A program made the position numbers and the translations under genes. Source: an uncultured Sphingomonadaceae bacterium (GTDB lineage: Bacteria > Pseudomonadota > Alphaproteobacteria > Sphingomonadales > Sphingomonadaceae). Taken from it: a stretch of 64,000 bases of DNA. This document shows positions 42,329 to 50,714 of the stretch, piece by piece (position 1 is the stretch's first letter; each line of letters opens with the position of its first letter). Location of the stretch: contig CANLBM010000006.1 in the NCBI GenBank assembly GCA_947488845.1, forward strand, positions 62,001 through 126,000, in the 5' to 3' direction. A model generated the notes under the pieces. It worked only from the letters and a program-made list of their open reading frames with translations, had not been told where the DNA came from and ran no database searches.

Positions 42329-42354
42329 CCCTATTAATTGCCCAATTAACAAGG
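42329..42354. promoter_or_regulatory. Palindrome upstream of the thiolase gene
   Basis: TTAATTG-CC-CAATTAA (42334-42349) is a perfect palindrome flanked by CCCT and AGGG, which extend the symmetry. It lies about 50 bases upstream of the thiolase start, consistent with a TetR/FadR-type operator; on the plus strand it is followed by T residues but no plus-strand gene ends here. Confidence 0.5.
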
Positions 42355-42388
42355 GATTTTTTCAAGTTGGCGCTGCCGTTACGGAACG

Positions 42389-43555
42389 CTAGTCCTTGGT
42401 TGGCGGCAGCACAAATCCACCTTCGGGATATGGCATGATCATTTCGCCATTCGGGGCGGAGGTGAAGGTCGTTTGCGTCGGATAGGCAAATTCCAGACCT
42501 TCTTCATTGAATTTCTGCAAAATCGCCAGCCCGATCGTATGGCGTCCTTCGTAGACCACGTCATAGTCGCTGCTCATGATATCGAAATCGAGTTCGAAGT
42601 TGATCGAGCTATCGCCGAAACCGACAAAGCCGGATCGAACAAAGACCGCTTCATTTTCTTCCACGATTTTTTTGAGAAGCGCTGGAATCCGGCGGGCCTC
42701 GTCAGGATTGGTCTGGTAAATCACACCAATGCCAAAGCGCGTCCGCCGTCTCGCCAGGCGAGTCATATTGACAATTTCCTTGTCGAGCAAATTGGTGTTG
42801 GAAATGATGATTTCTTCACCGGTAGTGGCTCTCAACCGGGTGCTTTTCAGGCCAATTTTCTCGATTGTTCCGATGGTGTTGTCATAAGTGATTGTCTCTC
42901 CCCGACGGAACGGCTTGTCGAAAATGATCGACAGCGCCGCGAACAGATCGGAAAAAATGCCCTGGGCGGCTAGACCGATGGCGATGCCGCCCACCCCGAG
43001 ACCCGCAATCAGGCCGGTGACATTGACACCCAGATTGTCGAGGATCATGATCGCCGCGATTGCAAAGAGCACGAAGGTCACCAGCAATCGAATCAAGGTC
43101 ATCGCATTTTCCAGGGTTTCGTGCTGGTCTGGATCCTGCGAGGTTTTGCGGACAATGAGTCCAAGAATGATTTCCCGAAGCCAGATAGCGACCTGGACCA
43201 CCACCGATATCGTGAACAGGACATGCACTATGCGATCGAAGCTGGACGGGGCGCTGGCGAAGCTCACGACAAGTTCGGCCGACACCATCAGCATGAAAAA
43301 CTTGCTGGTACGCGAGATCGCCGTTCCGATGATCGTGCGATAGCCGGTCAGGCCCTGATTGTTGCGGACATAGCGGGCAGCGAGACGCTTGACTGCACCG
43401 AGCGCAAAGAAAATTGCGGTACCAATGACAACCGCGATGATCAATTCCACATAATGGTTAGTTAGCCAGCTGGCTCCGTCCACGGTCATCCGCTGGATGG
43501 ATGCCCCGAGATCCGGCGCGGTAGGTAAAAGGGCGGCTTCAGCTGTTTTTATCAT
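42389..43555 (-). CDS. Small-conductance mechanosensitive channel (MscS family)
   Basis: The 388-residue protein has four to five N-terminal hydrophobic helices, the pore helix GLIAGLGVGGIAIGLAAQGIFSD near residues 195-217, then the beta domain (SIIFDKPFRRGETI, ISNTNLLDKEIVNMTR) and the cytosolic C-terminal part. It opens under membrane tension to release solutes in hypo-osmotic shock. The length is above MscS of E. coli and fits the YbdG/MscM-like branch. It is upstream of the thiolase on the same strand but separated by an operator-like palindrome. Confidence 0.9.
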   Translation of the reverse strand: MIKTAEAALLPTAPDLGASIQRMTVDGASWLTNHYVELIIAVVIGTAIFFALGAVKRLAARYVRNNQGLTGYRTIIGTAISRTSKFFMLMVSAELVVSFASAPSSFDRIVHVLFTISVVVQVAIWLREIILGLIVRKTSQDPDQHETLENAMTLIRLLVTFVLFAIAAIMILDNLGVNVTGLIAGLGVGGIAIGLAAQGIFSDLFAALSIIFDKPFRRGETITYDNTIGTIEKIGLKSTRLRATTGEEIIISNTNLLDKEIVNMTRLARRRTRFGIGVIYQTNPDEARRIPALLKKIVEENEAVFVRSGFVGFGDSSINFELDFDIMSSDYDVVYEGRHTIGLAILQKFNEEGLEFAYPTQTTFTSAPNGEMIMPYPEGGFVLPPTKD

Positions 43556-43629
43556 AAGCTTTCAGCTAGGGAGAAGTAACCGAAATAACAACCCGTGCGA
43601 TGGAAATCCGTGCCGGCCTGCTGTCGATC

Positions 43630-44385
43630 TCAGGCTTTTCGGGCGCCTATGAGAAACTCTACATTCCCCTTTGGCCCGGTGATCGGACTTTCCGTAATTC
43701 CCAGAACATCCCAACCGGAACCGGTCAGCCAGTCCCTCACTTTCTTGCATGCCGCATGGCGAACCGCTTCGTCCCGCACAACACCACCCTTGCCGACGTC
43801 ATTGCGTTCGGCCTCGAATTGCGGCTTGATGAGGGCAACCAGCGTCGCTCCGTCCTTGGCAAACTCCAGTGGCCGCTCCACCACTTTTACCAGTGAAATA
43901 AAGCTGGCGTCGCAGACGATGATGTCGACCTGTTCGGGAATATGCTGATCGGTGAGGATTCTTGCGCTGGTCTGCTCATGGACCACAACCCTGTCATCCT
44001 GCCGCAACTTCCAGGCCAGCTGATTGGTGCCGCTATCGACCGCATAAACTTTGCTGGCGCCCGAGGTCAGCAACACATCGGTAAACCCGCCGGTGCTGCT
44101 GCCGACGTCGATCGCAATCATGTCGGTGACGTCGATATCAAAAAATTTCAGCCCGTGATCAAGCTTGATACCCCCGCGTGAAACCCAGGGATGATCTTTG
44201 CCCTTGAGCTCGATTTCTGCATCACTCGCAATCTTGTGTCCGGGCTTGTCTATTTTCTTGCCGGCTACGGTCACAAGACCAGCCATGATATAGGCTTGGG
44301 CCTTGGCCCGGCTTTCGGCGAGACCACGATCCGCCAGTATCTGGTCAACACGTTGTTTCACGACTTTGGGTTCAGACTGGGGCAT
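43630..44385 (-). CDS. tlyA: TlyA-family rRNA 2'-O-methyltransferase
   Basis: The 251-residue protein has an N-terminal S4 RNA-binding domain (QRVDQILADRGLAESRAKAQ) and an FtsJ/RrmJ-like methyltransferase domain with the SAM site VDVGSSTGGFTDVLL near residue 90 and the catalytic lysine region LVALIKPQFEAER near 180. TlyA methylates ribose of 16S and 23S rRNA. The older name haemolysin A is misleading. Confidence 0.92.
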   Translation of the reverse strand: MPQSEPKVVKQRVDQILADRGLAESRAKAQAYIMAGLVTVAGKKIDKPGHKIASDAEIELKGKDHPWVSRGGIKLDHGLKFFDIDVTDMIAIDVGSSTGGFTDVLLTSGASKVYAVDSGTNQLAWKLRQDDRVVVHEQTSARILTDQHIPEQVDIIVCDASFISLVKVVERPLEFAKDGATLVALIKPQFEAERNDVGKGGVVRDEAVRHAACKKVRDWLTGSGWDVLGITESPITGPKGNVEFLIGARKA

Positions 44386-44435
44386 CGGAAATGAGGACTA
44401 GCCTAGCGCCGCGCTTTTGGCCATATTCCTTTACC

Positions 44436-44975
44436 ATGAGAATCATTGCTGCCCCGCTATTCATTCCGCTGCTCTTGCTCGCACTCGCGTCTTGCTCGAC
44501 CGCGCCGCCCGAACCGGCTCCTGCTCCGCAACCGACCAAGCCCGTCACGGCACCGTCCCCGATATTGGCGCAACCGAAAGGCGATTGGATCGACTGGCCG
44601 ATCAGCCCCGGTGGCTGGGTATATCGAAATGATGATCGCGGGTCGCTCGCACTATTCGGAGAGACCGGCAGAGACGCATTTTTCATCATCCGCTGCGATA
44701 AATCGCGCCGGCAATTGTTCCTGTCGCGCTCCGGCTCGGTTGGCAAAGACGCCAAGATGGTTTTGCGCACTAGCGCTGGCCTGCAATCCTATCCGGCAAG
44801 CAATAGTGGCGGAACGCCGCATTATGCTGCCATTTCGGTTGCGTCGGGCGACATCATGATGGACCGCATCGCCTATAGCCGCGGCCGTTTTTCGGTCGAA
44901 ACCACTGGCCTGCAATCGCTCGCCATTCCGGTCTGGCCCGAGTTCAGTCGTGTGGTGGAAGATTGCCGGGCCTGA
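44436..44975 (+). CDS. Putative lipoprotein of unknown function
   Basis: The 179-residue product has a lipoprotein signal (LLLLALASCSTAPP) with Cys near residue 19, a Pro/Ala-rich linker, and a beta-rich C-terminal domain (GDWIDWPISPGGWVYRNDD, DAFFIIRCDKSRRQLFLSR, YAAISVASGDIMMDRIAYSR). No family is recognised; similar proteins recur in sphingomonads, as far as I can recall. ATG at 44436 places the lipobox correctly, whereas the frame start at 44391 would add 15 residues. It is divergent from tlyA. Confidence 0.75.
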   Translation: MRIIAAPLFIPLLLLALASCSTAPPEPAPAPQPTKPVTAPSPILAQPKGDWIDWPISPGGWVYRNDDRGSLALFGETGRDAFFIIRCDKSRRQLFLSRSGSVGKDAKMVLRTSAGLQSYPASNSGGTPHYAAISVASGDIMMDRIAYSRGRFSVETTGLQSLAIPVWPEFSRVVEDCRA

Positions 44976-45121
44976 TCCGTTGGGCCTCAGACCGGAACGC
45001 GCAATTGTGACAGCAAAATAAAAAAATTCAAGACTTGTTCGCGCGCTGTTTCTGATTCACATTTGGATCGTCGAACAGCGGAGAATGATTCAATGCAACA
45101 GTTCGTATTATATTCACAAGC

Positions 45122-45136
45122 GAAAGGAGGTGGTCC
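45122..45136 (+). promoter_or_regulatory. Extended Shine-Dalgarno sequence
   Basis: GAAAGGAGGTGGTCC matches the complement of the 16S rRNA 3' tail over 15 bases, with one G-U pair. It precedes an ATG by one base, which is closer than the usual spacing if pairing is centred on GGAGG (about seven bases from GGAGG to ATG, which is normal). Confidence 0.8.
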
Positions 45137-45137
45137 G

Positions 45138-45197
45138 ATGTCTCATGGTTCAGCACAGGGGTCGGAAAAATCCGTTCGGGGGGCAAATCTGGTCTAG
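45138..45197 (+). CDS. 19-codon micro-ORF behind an extended ribosome-binding site
   Basis: ATG at 45138 to TAG at 45197 encodes MSHGSAQGSEKSVRGANLV. It has no hydrophobic segment. The strong ribosome-binding site is the only evidence for translation. It could be a leader peptide or a decoy for ribosomes. Confidence 0.4.
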   Translation: MSHGSAQGSEKSVRGANLV

Positions 45198-45244
45198 AGA
45201 TCAGGCAACCCGGCAGCGGCACTTCCTACCGCTGACCCATGTTC

Positions 45245-45282
45245 AGAGGCTGTTGGTCCTAACGGACCGGCAGCCTCTTTTC
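45245..45282 (+). terminator. Strong rho-independent terminator
   Basis: AGAGGCTGTTGGTCC pairs with GGACCGGCAGCCTCT (two G-T pairs) around TAAC, followed by TTTTC. It ends the candidate RNA and overlaps the last two bases of the convergent DUF2721 gene. Confidence 0.88.
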
Positions 45283-45754
45283 ATTTCGCTCTATCCGATG
45301 CTTCCAGATATTCTTCCCGGATCATGAAATCGCGAACGCCGATCCGTACCTCCCGCAGGAACTGGACAAGAGCGAGCGAAAGCAGGCTGATTGCCACAAC
45401 AAACGCGCCGGCCACGCCCAATGAAAGATCAATACTGGCCAAGCCCATGATAAACAGCATACCGATCAGCATGCAGGCAATGATGGCACTCACAACGCTG
45501 AGGAAGATGGCGCTGTTAACGACCCTGAGACGCACCTGCAAATCTCCGAGTTCCGCAACCACAAGATCATGGTCCATGCCGGTAGTAGTCTTGTAGAGCG
45601 CCTGAAGATCACGCGACCGGTCAATGATCCTTGCCAGACGCCCGGCAAACAGGTTCAGCATTGCCCCGATACCCACCAGCAGAAACGCCGGTGCCATCGC
45701 GATTTGCAGCACGGTGACGATATCGGCACCGGCAAATTCAGAAAAGCCGCTCAT
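45281..45754 (-). CDS. DUF2721 family membrane protein
   Basis: The 157-residue protein has three hydrophobic helices (VLQIAMAPAFLLVGIGAMLNL, NSAIFLSVVSAIIACMLIGML, LGVAGAFVVAISLLSLALVQF) and the RLARIIDRSRDL motif between the first two, as in DUF2721. Its role is unknown. The start overlaps the siroheme-type gene by four bases (ATGA). Confidence 0.88.
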   Translation of the reverse strand: MSGFSEFAGADIVTVLQIAMAPAFLLVGIGAMLNLFAGRLARIIDRSRDLQALYKTTTGMDHDLVVAELGDLQVRLRVVNSAIFLSVVSAIIACMLIGMLFIMGLASIDLSLGVAGAFVVAISLLSLALVQFLREVRIGVRDFMIREEYLEASDRAK

Positions 45755-46527
45755 ATTTTCATCCTGATCCTTAGGGTCAATCCGGTGGTCGGCTGTTCAT
45801 CCCATAAAGACAGCGAGAAGCGCTGCGCGTCTGCGCGGGCACGGTCTAGCACCTCTTCGGGCACATCGTCACTCGCAAAAATCTGGTCAGCCTGTCCCAG
45901 CCAGCGCGCCTGGCGGATGGTCAGGTCATCCGGATCAGCGCTGGCGAGTTCCAGATCAATGACCTGCGATCGCGCCTGGCCGTGCGGCTGGTCAAGCCAT
46001 GCCTCCAAATTTTCCAATTCATGATCGACAAGCACGTCCAGCGGGCCGTCCGGGTCGAGCACTGCATCAATGGCTTTTCTTCGCGCAGCGCCATCCGGCC
46101 AGACCTGCTGTATTCGCTCCCGCGCTTCCAGCAACGCGACGGCCAGCACGCCCAGACTGGCAGGCAGCAGACGTTCGAGTCTTTGTCGTAGCGCCTTGGC
46201 CAGCCCCGCCGAGGCCCCGCCTGTGCCGATGGCAATCAGCACCGGGTCCCGGTCGATAATCGCCGGGGTGGTATAATCGCACAGCGCCGGCCGGTCGACG
46301 GCATTGACCAGCAGACCGCGATCTTTCAGGCGCGCGACCGCCGCTATCGCTTCCTCGTCATCTTCCAGTGCAACCACAGCCAGCGCAAGCTGACCAGCAT
46401 TCTCGTCATCGGTAATGACCGCTCCGGCCCGCTCGTAGAGTCGCCGTTTGGCATCGGCCATTTCGCCACTTCCCAGCAGGAGAACCTTGCGCTCCTTCAA
46501 ATTCAGGAAAATGGGCAATTGGTTCAT
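45751..46527 (-). CDS. Precorrin-2 dehydrogenase/siroheme synthase N-terminal-type protein
   Basis: The 258-residue protein starts with NQLPIFLNLKERKVLLLGSGEMADAKRRL, the NAD-binding domain of CysG/Met8-type precorrin-2 dehydrogenases, and has LIAIGTGGASAGLAKALRQRLE near residue 115. The usual GGGxVA motif is altered to GSGEMA, and the C-terminal uroporphyrinogen methyltransferase is absent. It may make siroheme for sulfite reductase. ATG at 46527 follows GGTGGA. It is co-translated with the DUF2721 gene. Confidence 0.82.
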   Translation of the reverse strand: MNQLPIFLNLKERKVLLLGSGEMADAKRRLYERAGAVITDDENAGQLALAVVALEDDEEAIAAVARLKDRGLLVNAVDRPALCDYTTPAIIDRDPVLIAIGTGGASAGLAKALRQRLERLLPASLGVLAVALLEARERIQQVWPDGAARRKAIDAVLDPDGPLDVLVDHELENLEAWLDQPHGQARSQVIDLELASADPDDLTIRQARWLGQADQIFASDDVPEEVLDRARADAQRFSLSLWDEQPTTGLTLRIRMKI

Positions 46528-46576
46528 CATATCCACCAATAGAGTTGGCCATGACCGCAGCGGCGGGCATGACGCA

Positions 46577-47836
46577 TTATTTCAGCCAGTCGGGCACATG
46601 TTCCGCAGCCATGATCGTCGCCGGTTCGATCCGTTCGGCAACCACAGCATAGCGATCGCCATCGACAAGCACCTCCGGCACCAGCGGCCGGCTGTTATAG
46701 GTGTTCGCCATCGTCGCGCCATAGGCTCCGGCGGTACGGAAAATCCCCAGATCATCGGTCTCGACGCGATCAACCACCCGTTGCTTGGCAAAAATATCGC
46801 TGCTTTCGCAGATCGGGCCGACAATCGACGCTACCATCGTCTCGCCGCTTGGCTCAACCGCCTCGAAATCGTGCCAGGCGTCATAGATGGCTGGTCGCAT
46901 CAAATCGTTCATCGCTGCATCGACAATGACGAAATCGCTGTCCAGACCCGGCTTGATCCGGATCACCTTGGTGATCATGACACCGCCATTGCCTGCGATG
47001 ACCCGTCCGGGTTCGAACATCAGCGTGACGTCCCAGTCCCGGGTCACCCGCGCCACCATCGCGCCATATTCTGCCGGACTCGGTGGATTGTCTTCCGGTT
47101 TATAAGGCACGCCCAGCCCGCCACCCAGATCGACATGGGTGACGACATGCCCCGCCCCGCGCAGCTGCGCGACCAGCTCGCCCATTCGGGCATAGCATGT
47201 CTCGAGCGGATCGAGACTTTGCAGCTGGCTGCCAATATGTACGGCTACTCCCCGAAGGTCGAGCCCGTCGAGCTGGGAAAGCCGCGCATAAATGGCAGGT
47301 GCGACGTCAATCGCGACGCCGAATTTATTTTCCTTCTTGCCGGTAGAAATCTTCGCATGGGTGCCGGCATCAACATCCGGATTGACGCGCAGAGTTGCGG
47401 ACGCTTTCGCCCCCCGGGAAGCCGCTATCCCGGCGAGCATTACGCCCTCTTCTTCCGATTCCAGATTGAACTGGCCGATGCCCTGGTCGAGACCGAGGGT
47501 CAATTCTTCGCGGCTCTTGCCAACTCCGGAGAAGACAATATCTTCCGCCTTCATTCCGGCTGCCAACGCCCGTTGCAATTCACCGCCGGACACCACATCC
47601 GCGCCATAGCCCTGATTGGCCAATATCCGGAGAACCGCGAGATTGGGATTTGCTTTCACCGCAAAGGCGAGATGGATTTTGCCGGCATCTTTCAGGCCTT
47701 CGCGAAATACCTGTGCATGACGCTCGAGCGTCGCACGCGAATAGACGTAGACCGGGGTCCCGACTTCTTCCGCAATCTGCGACAGCGGAATGTCTTCAGC
47801 GTGCAATACACCATTTTTGAGCTGGAAATGGTCCAA
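46577..47836 (-). CDS. lysA: Diaminopimelate decarboxylase
   Basis: The 419-residue PLP enzyme performs the last step of lysine synthesis. The lysine that binds PLP lies in AFAVKANPNLAVLRIL near residue 60; GADVVSGGELQRAL, HIGSQLQSLDP near 200, EPGRVIAGNGG near 275 and CESSDIFAKQR near 345 are standard. It lies in the argH-lptM-lysA order typical of proteobacteria, with a 31-base gap to the small lipoprotein gene. Confidence 0.97.
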   Translation of the reverse strand: MDHFQLKNGVLHAEDIPLSQIAEEVGTPVYVYSRATLERHAQVFREGLKDAGKIHLAFAVKANPNLAVLRILANQGYGADVVSGGELQRALAAGMKAEDIVFSGVGKSREELTLGLDQGIGQFNLESEEEGVMLAGIAASRGAKASATLRVNPDVDAGTHAKISTGKKENKFGVAIDVAPAIYARLSQLDGLDLRGVAVHIGSQLQSLDPLETCYARMGELVAQLRGAGHVVTHVDLGGGLGVPYKPEDNPPSPAEYGAMVARVTRDWDVTLMFEPGRVIAGNGGVMITKVIRIKPGLDSDFVIVDAAMNDLMRPAIYDAWHDFEAVEPSGETMVASIVGPICESSDIFAKQRVVDRVETDDLGIFRTAGAYGATMANTYNSRPLVPEVLVDGDRYAVVAERIEPATIMAAEHVPDWLK

Positions 47837-47867
47837 TATCTTGTACTTTCAAACTTGTGGAACAGGA

Positions 47868-48119
47868 TTAGCCGGGTGGTGGCAGGTCAAATTCATCATC
47901 TTGCCGTTCTTCCGAGCGGCGGAGCAATTCGTCGCTGCGCTCCGGAAGAGCCTGGGTCGACGGGACAAGCAGGTCCTCACCACTGGGCGCTTTTGCTTCG
48001 CCGTAAATTGCAGGAGGTAGCGTTTCGCCCTTGGCGGGCTGCAAGGCACCGCGATTGCCGCAGGCGGCCAATATGAGCGTGGCGCCGATCAGCAGAAGGA
48101 TCGAGTGGACTTTGTTCAT
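47868..48119 (-). CDS. LptM-like small lipoprotein
   Basis: The 83-residue product has a lipoprotein signal (LLLIGATLILAACGNRGAL) with Cys at about residue 20 and a short polar tail. Location between argH and lysA and the CGNRGAL(xxP) pattern match LptM (formerly YifL), which helps mature the LptD outer-membrane translocon. ATG at 48119 lies one base after the argH stop codon. Confidence 0.82.
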   Translation of the reverse strand: MNKVHSILLLIGATLILAACGNRGALQPAKGETLPPAIYGEAKAPSGEDLLVPSTQALPERSDELLRRSEERQDDEFDLPPPG

Positions 48120-48120
48120 T

Positions 48121-49497
48121 TTAACTCTCCAGCCCCAGTGCCTGTTTGGCCTTTGCAACCTGGACCATTACCTGATCCGGTGCCGTCCCGCCATAGCTGG
48201 ACCGGCTGGCAACCGAAGCGTCAACGCTCAGCACGTCGAAAACACGGTCATCGATCCGGCTGTCGATCGCCTGAAACTGCTCGAGCGTGAGATCAGCCAG
48301 ACCGCAGCCTTGCTCTTCGGCGAGAGACACCACCGCTCCGGTAACATGATGCGCCTCGCGAAACGGCAGCTTCGCTTCCCGCACCAGCCAGTCGGCAAAA
48401 TCGGTTGCGGTCGAGAAACCCGATTCCGCGAGCGCTCTCATGCGATTGCCGCTAAATTCCACTTCGGCAATCATGCCGGTCATCGCGGCAATCGACAGTC
48501 CGAGCAGGTCATGGGCTTCGAACACCGGTGGTTTGTCATCCTGCATATCCTTGGAATAGGCGAGCGGCAGCCCCTTCATCGTGATCACAAGTGCGTTCAT
48601 GGCACCGGCGATCCGTCCGCAATGACCGCGCACCAGTTCGGCAGCATCGGGATTACGCTTCTGCGGCATGATCGAGGAGCCGGTCGAGAAACTGTCCGGC
48701 AGCTTGATGAAACCGAACGGCTGACTAGCCCAGATCACGAATTCTTCGGCCAGCCGGGAGAGGTGCAGACTGCACTGGGTTGCCGCCATCAGATAATCGA
48801 GCGCAAAATCCCGGTCAGAGACCGAATCGAGGCTGTTGGCCGTGGGATTGTCAAAATCCAGCATCGACGCTGTTTTTTCGCGATCAATCGGGAACCCCGT
48901 GCCGGCAAGCGCCGCCGCACCCAGCGGAGATTCGTTCATCCGCTTTCGTGCATCGGTAAAGCGCGAGCGGTCCCGCCGGATCATTTCATAATAAGCCATC
49001 ATATGGTGACCGAGGCTCACCGGCTGGGCCGATTGCAAATGGGTAAAGCCCGGCATTATCGTTTGAGCATGTTCCTCGGCACGATCCACGAGTGCCTTTT
49101 GCAAAGCCGCGAGCGCGGCATCGACCATATCCATCGCATCGCGCACCCAGAGCCGGAAATCGGTTGCCACCTGATCATTGCGGGAGCGCGCCGTGTGCAG
49201 ACGCCCCGCTACCGGGCCAATAATCTCCGCCAGCCGCGCTTCAACATGCATGTGAATATCTTCGAGGTCGAGATCTTCGATAACGCCGTCGGTTTCATAT
49301 TCCTGGGCAATCTGATTCAGGCCGTTGATGATTTGCGTCGCATCTTCCGCCTCGACGATGCCTTGATCCGCCAGCATCGCGACATGAGCCAGGCTCGCGC
49401 GAATATCGTGCCGCCATAACTTCTTGTCGAACGGGATCGACGCGTTTATCTCGCGCATGATTGACGAAGGGCCATCGGCAAACCTGCCGCCCCACAT
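48121..49497 (-). CDS. argH: Argininosuccinate lyase
   Basis: The 458-residue enzyme cleaves argininosuccinate to arginine and fumarate. It begins [20 protein letters not shown], has [20 protein letters not shown] near residue 105, TGFPIDRE near 205 and the superfamily signature [12 protein letters not shown] near 280 with the catalytic serine. ATG at 49497 is chosen by family alignment; the frame continues upstream into the divergent gene without a site. The divergent TlpA-like gene starts only 28 bases away. Confidence 0.96.
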   Translation of the reverse strand: MWGGRFADGPSSIMREINASIPFDKKLWRHDIRASLAHVAMLADQGIVEAEDATQIINGLNQIAQEYETDGVIEDLDLEDIHMHVEARLAEIIGPVAGRLHTARSRNDQVATDFRLWVRDAMDMVDAALAALQKALVDRAEEHAQTIMPGFTHLQSAQPVSLGHHMMAYYEMIRRDRSRFTDARKRMNESPLGAAALAGTGFPIDREKTASMLDFDNPTANSLDSVSDRDFALDYLMAATQCSLHLSRLAEEFVIWASQPFGFIKLPDSFSTGSSIMPQKRNPDAAELVRGHCGRIAGAMNALVITMKGLPLAYSKDMQDDKPPVFEAHDLLGLSIAAMTGMIAEVEFSGNRMRALAESGFSTATDFADWLVREAKLPFREAHHVTGAVVSLAEEQGCGLADLTLEQFQAIDSRIDDRVFDVLSVDASVASRSSYGGTAPDQVMVQVAKAKQALGLES

Positions 49498-49525
49498 TTT
49501 ATTGGAATTTTTCGTGCCTGTTGTG

Positions 49526-50113
49526 ATGCGTACCGTCCTGTTCTTGGTCTTGCTGGTTGGCGTATCGGCCTGCGATAGAGGCTCGAGCGAAGCGGAGCAA
49601 GAATTTGCTGGCAACAAGGCTCAAGAAGACAGCGAGACCATCGAGAGCAGCCAGGGCATGGTAGGCAAGCTTGATATTTCCCTGCGCGGCACAGCGATGG
49701 TGGACACGCCGTTTCAGGCGCCCGACGGAAGCACCGTGAGATTGAGCAATTTCATCGGCAAGCCGCTACTGGTAAACATCTGGGCGACATGGTGCGCGCC
49801 TTGCATTGTCGAAATGCCGATGCTCGATACGCTGGCAATGCGCGAGAAAGAGCGGCTCAAAGTGCTGGTTGTTTCCCAGGATATTCAGGGCGCCGAAAAA
49901 GTTGTCCCGTTTTTCGCACGCGGCGATTTTCAGGAGCTGGAACCCTATGTCGACCCCGAAAATGGCTTGAGTTTCGGATTCGGTTCCGGCCTGATGCCTA
50001 CCACTGTGCTCTATGACGCGCAGGGCAAGGAAGTATGGCGGGTGATCGGTGCCATGGATTGGGATGGCGCGAAGGCAGCCACCTTGCTGGAAGAAACGCT
50101 GGCGGAAGGCTAG
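49526..50113 (+). CDS. TlpA-like thiol:disulfide oxidoreductase lipoprotein
   Basis: The 195-residue protein has a lipoprotein signal ([18 protein letters not shown]) and a thioredoxin domain with the active site [13 protein letters not shown] near residue 90 and the cis-Pro in LMPTTVLYD near 160. TlpA/ResA-type proteins reduce periplasmic disulfides, for instance in cytochrome c maturation. The following genes encode a cytochrome c' and a cytochrome b561, which fits a redox module. ATG at 49526 is inferred; GTG codons just before are possible. Confidence 0.88.
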   Translation: MRTVLFLVLLVGVSACDRGSSEAEQEFAGNKAQEDSETIESSQGMVGKLDISLRGTAMVDTPFQAPDGSTVRLSNFIGKPLLVNIWATWCAPCIVEMPMLDTLAMREKERLKVLVVSQDIQGAEKVVPFFARGDFQELEPYVDPENGLSFGFGSGLMPTTVLYDAQGKEVWRVIGAMDWDGAKAATLLEETLAEG

Positions 50114-50192
50114 CCACCGCCTTCGACAGAACCGATTGTATTTGTACCGGATTTCGCTATTCTCGGGCATTCTTGGCTTATTGGAGAATTTG

Positions 50193-50708
50193 ATGAAACG
50201 CTGCAAAATACAAATCATGCTACCGGTGATTGCCGGACTGGCCCTGCTTTCCGCCTGCGGACAGAATAGCGAAACAGGCCCGGTTTCAGAAACAGCCAGC
50301 GTCGAGCTTCCCAATGGCATGACGGTCAAGGAACAGATCGAGGCGCGGCAGGCCCAGCTCAAGAAAATTGGCAAGGCCTTCAAAACGATCAACGATCAGC
50401 TGAAAGCGGGCAGCCCCGATCTGGCGCAAATCCAGGCGGCCGCTGCGGTTGTTCCCAAAGAAACGGCTGACATGGCCGACTGGTTCCCGGAAGGAACCGG
50501 CCCTGACGCCGGCGTCAAAACCGAAGCACTGCCGATCATCTGGGAAAGCAAACCGGATTTTAACGACAAAGTCGCGGCACTGCAGGACGCAGCGGCCAAG
50601 CTCGAAACGGTTGCACAGGGCGGAAATGTCACGGAAATCGCCAGCGCCTTCCAAGCCACGGGTGGTACGTGCAAGGCCTGTCATGACAAATATCGGCTGG
50701 ACGACTAG
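50193..50708 (+). CDS. Cytochrome c' family lipoprotein
   Basis: The 171-residue protein has a lipoprotein signal (IAGLALLSACGQNS), a four-helix-bundle pattern starting at MTVKEQIEARQAQLKKIGKAF, and the haem motif CKACHDKYR close to the C-terminus, the hallmark of cytochrome c'. Such proteins bind NO or shuttle electrons in the periplasm. GGAG lies six to seven bases before the ATG. It is six bases upstream of the cytochrome b561 gene. Confidence 0.9.
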   Translation: MKRCKIQIMLPVIAGLALLSACGQNSETGPVSETASVELPNGMTVKEQIEARQAQLKKIGKAFKTINDQLKAGSPDLAQIQAAAAVVPKETADMADWFPEGTGPDAGVKTEALPIIWESKPDFNDKVAALQDAAAKLETVAQGGNVTEIASAFQATGGTCKACHDKYRLDD

Positions 50709-50714
50709 CTGACC

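Larger units (their letters stand above)
45100..45282 (+). ncRNA. Candidate regulatory RNA with micro-ORF, SD-sequestering hairpin and terminator
   Basis: From a TATTAT box near 45106 the transcript would carry an unusually extended Shine-Dalgarno (45122-45136), a 19-codon ORF, a hairpin CAGCGG/CCGCTG at 45214-45234 whose loop CACTTCCT can pair with the SD, and a strong terminator at 45245-45282. The compact unit ends before a convergent gene. A riboregulatory or dual-function RNA is inferred, not shown. Confidence 0.5.

Noticed and set aside
46448..48076. Long plus-strand frame (542 codons) opposite lysA and lptM
   Set aside because: It is antisense to lysA, which has all catalytic motifs; GC-rich codon bias makes such shadows open. 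No ribosome-binding site or family motif.
48031..49419. 462-codon plus-strand frame opposite argH
   Set aside because: It lies antisense to argH with its lyase signature; composition is Arg/His-rich as in typical shadows.
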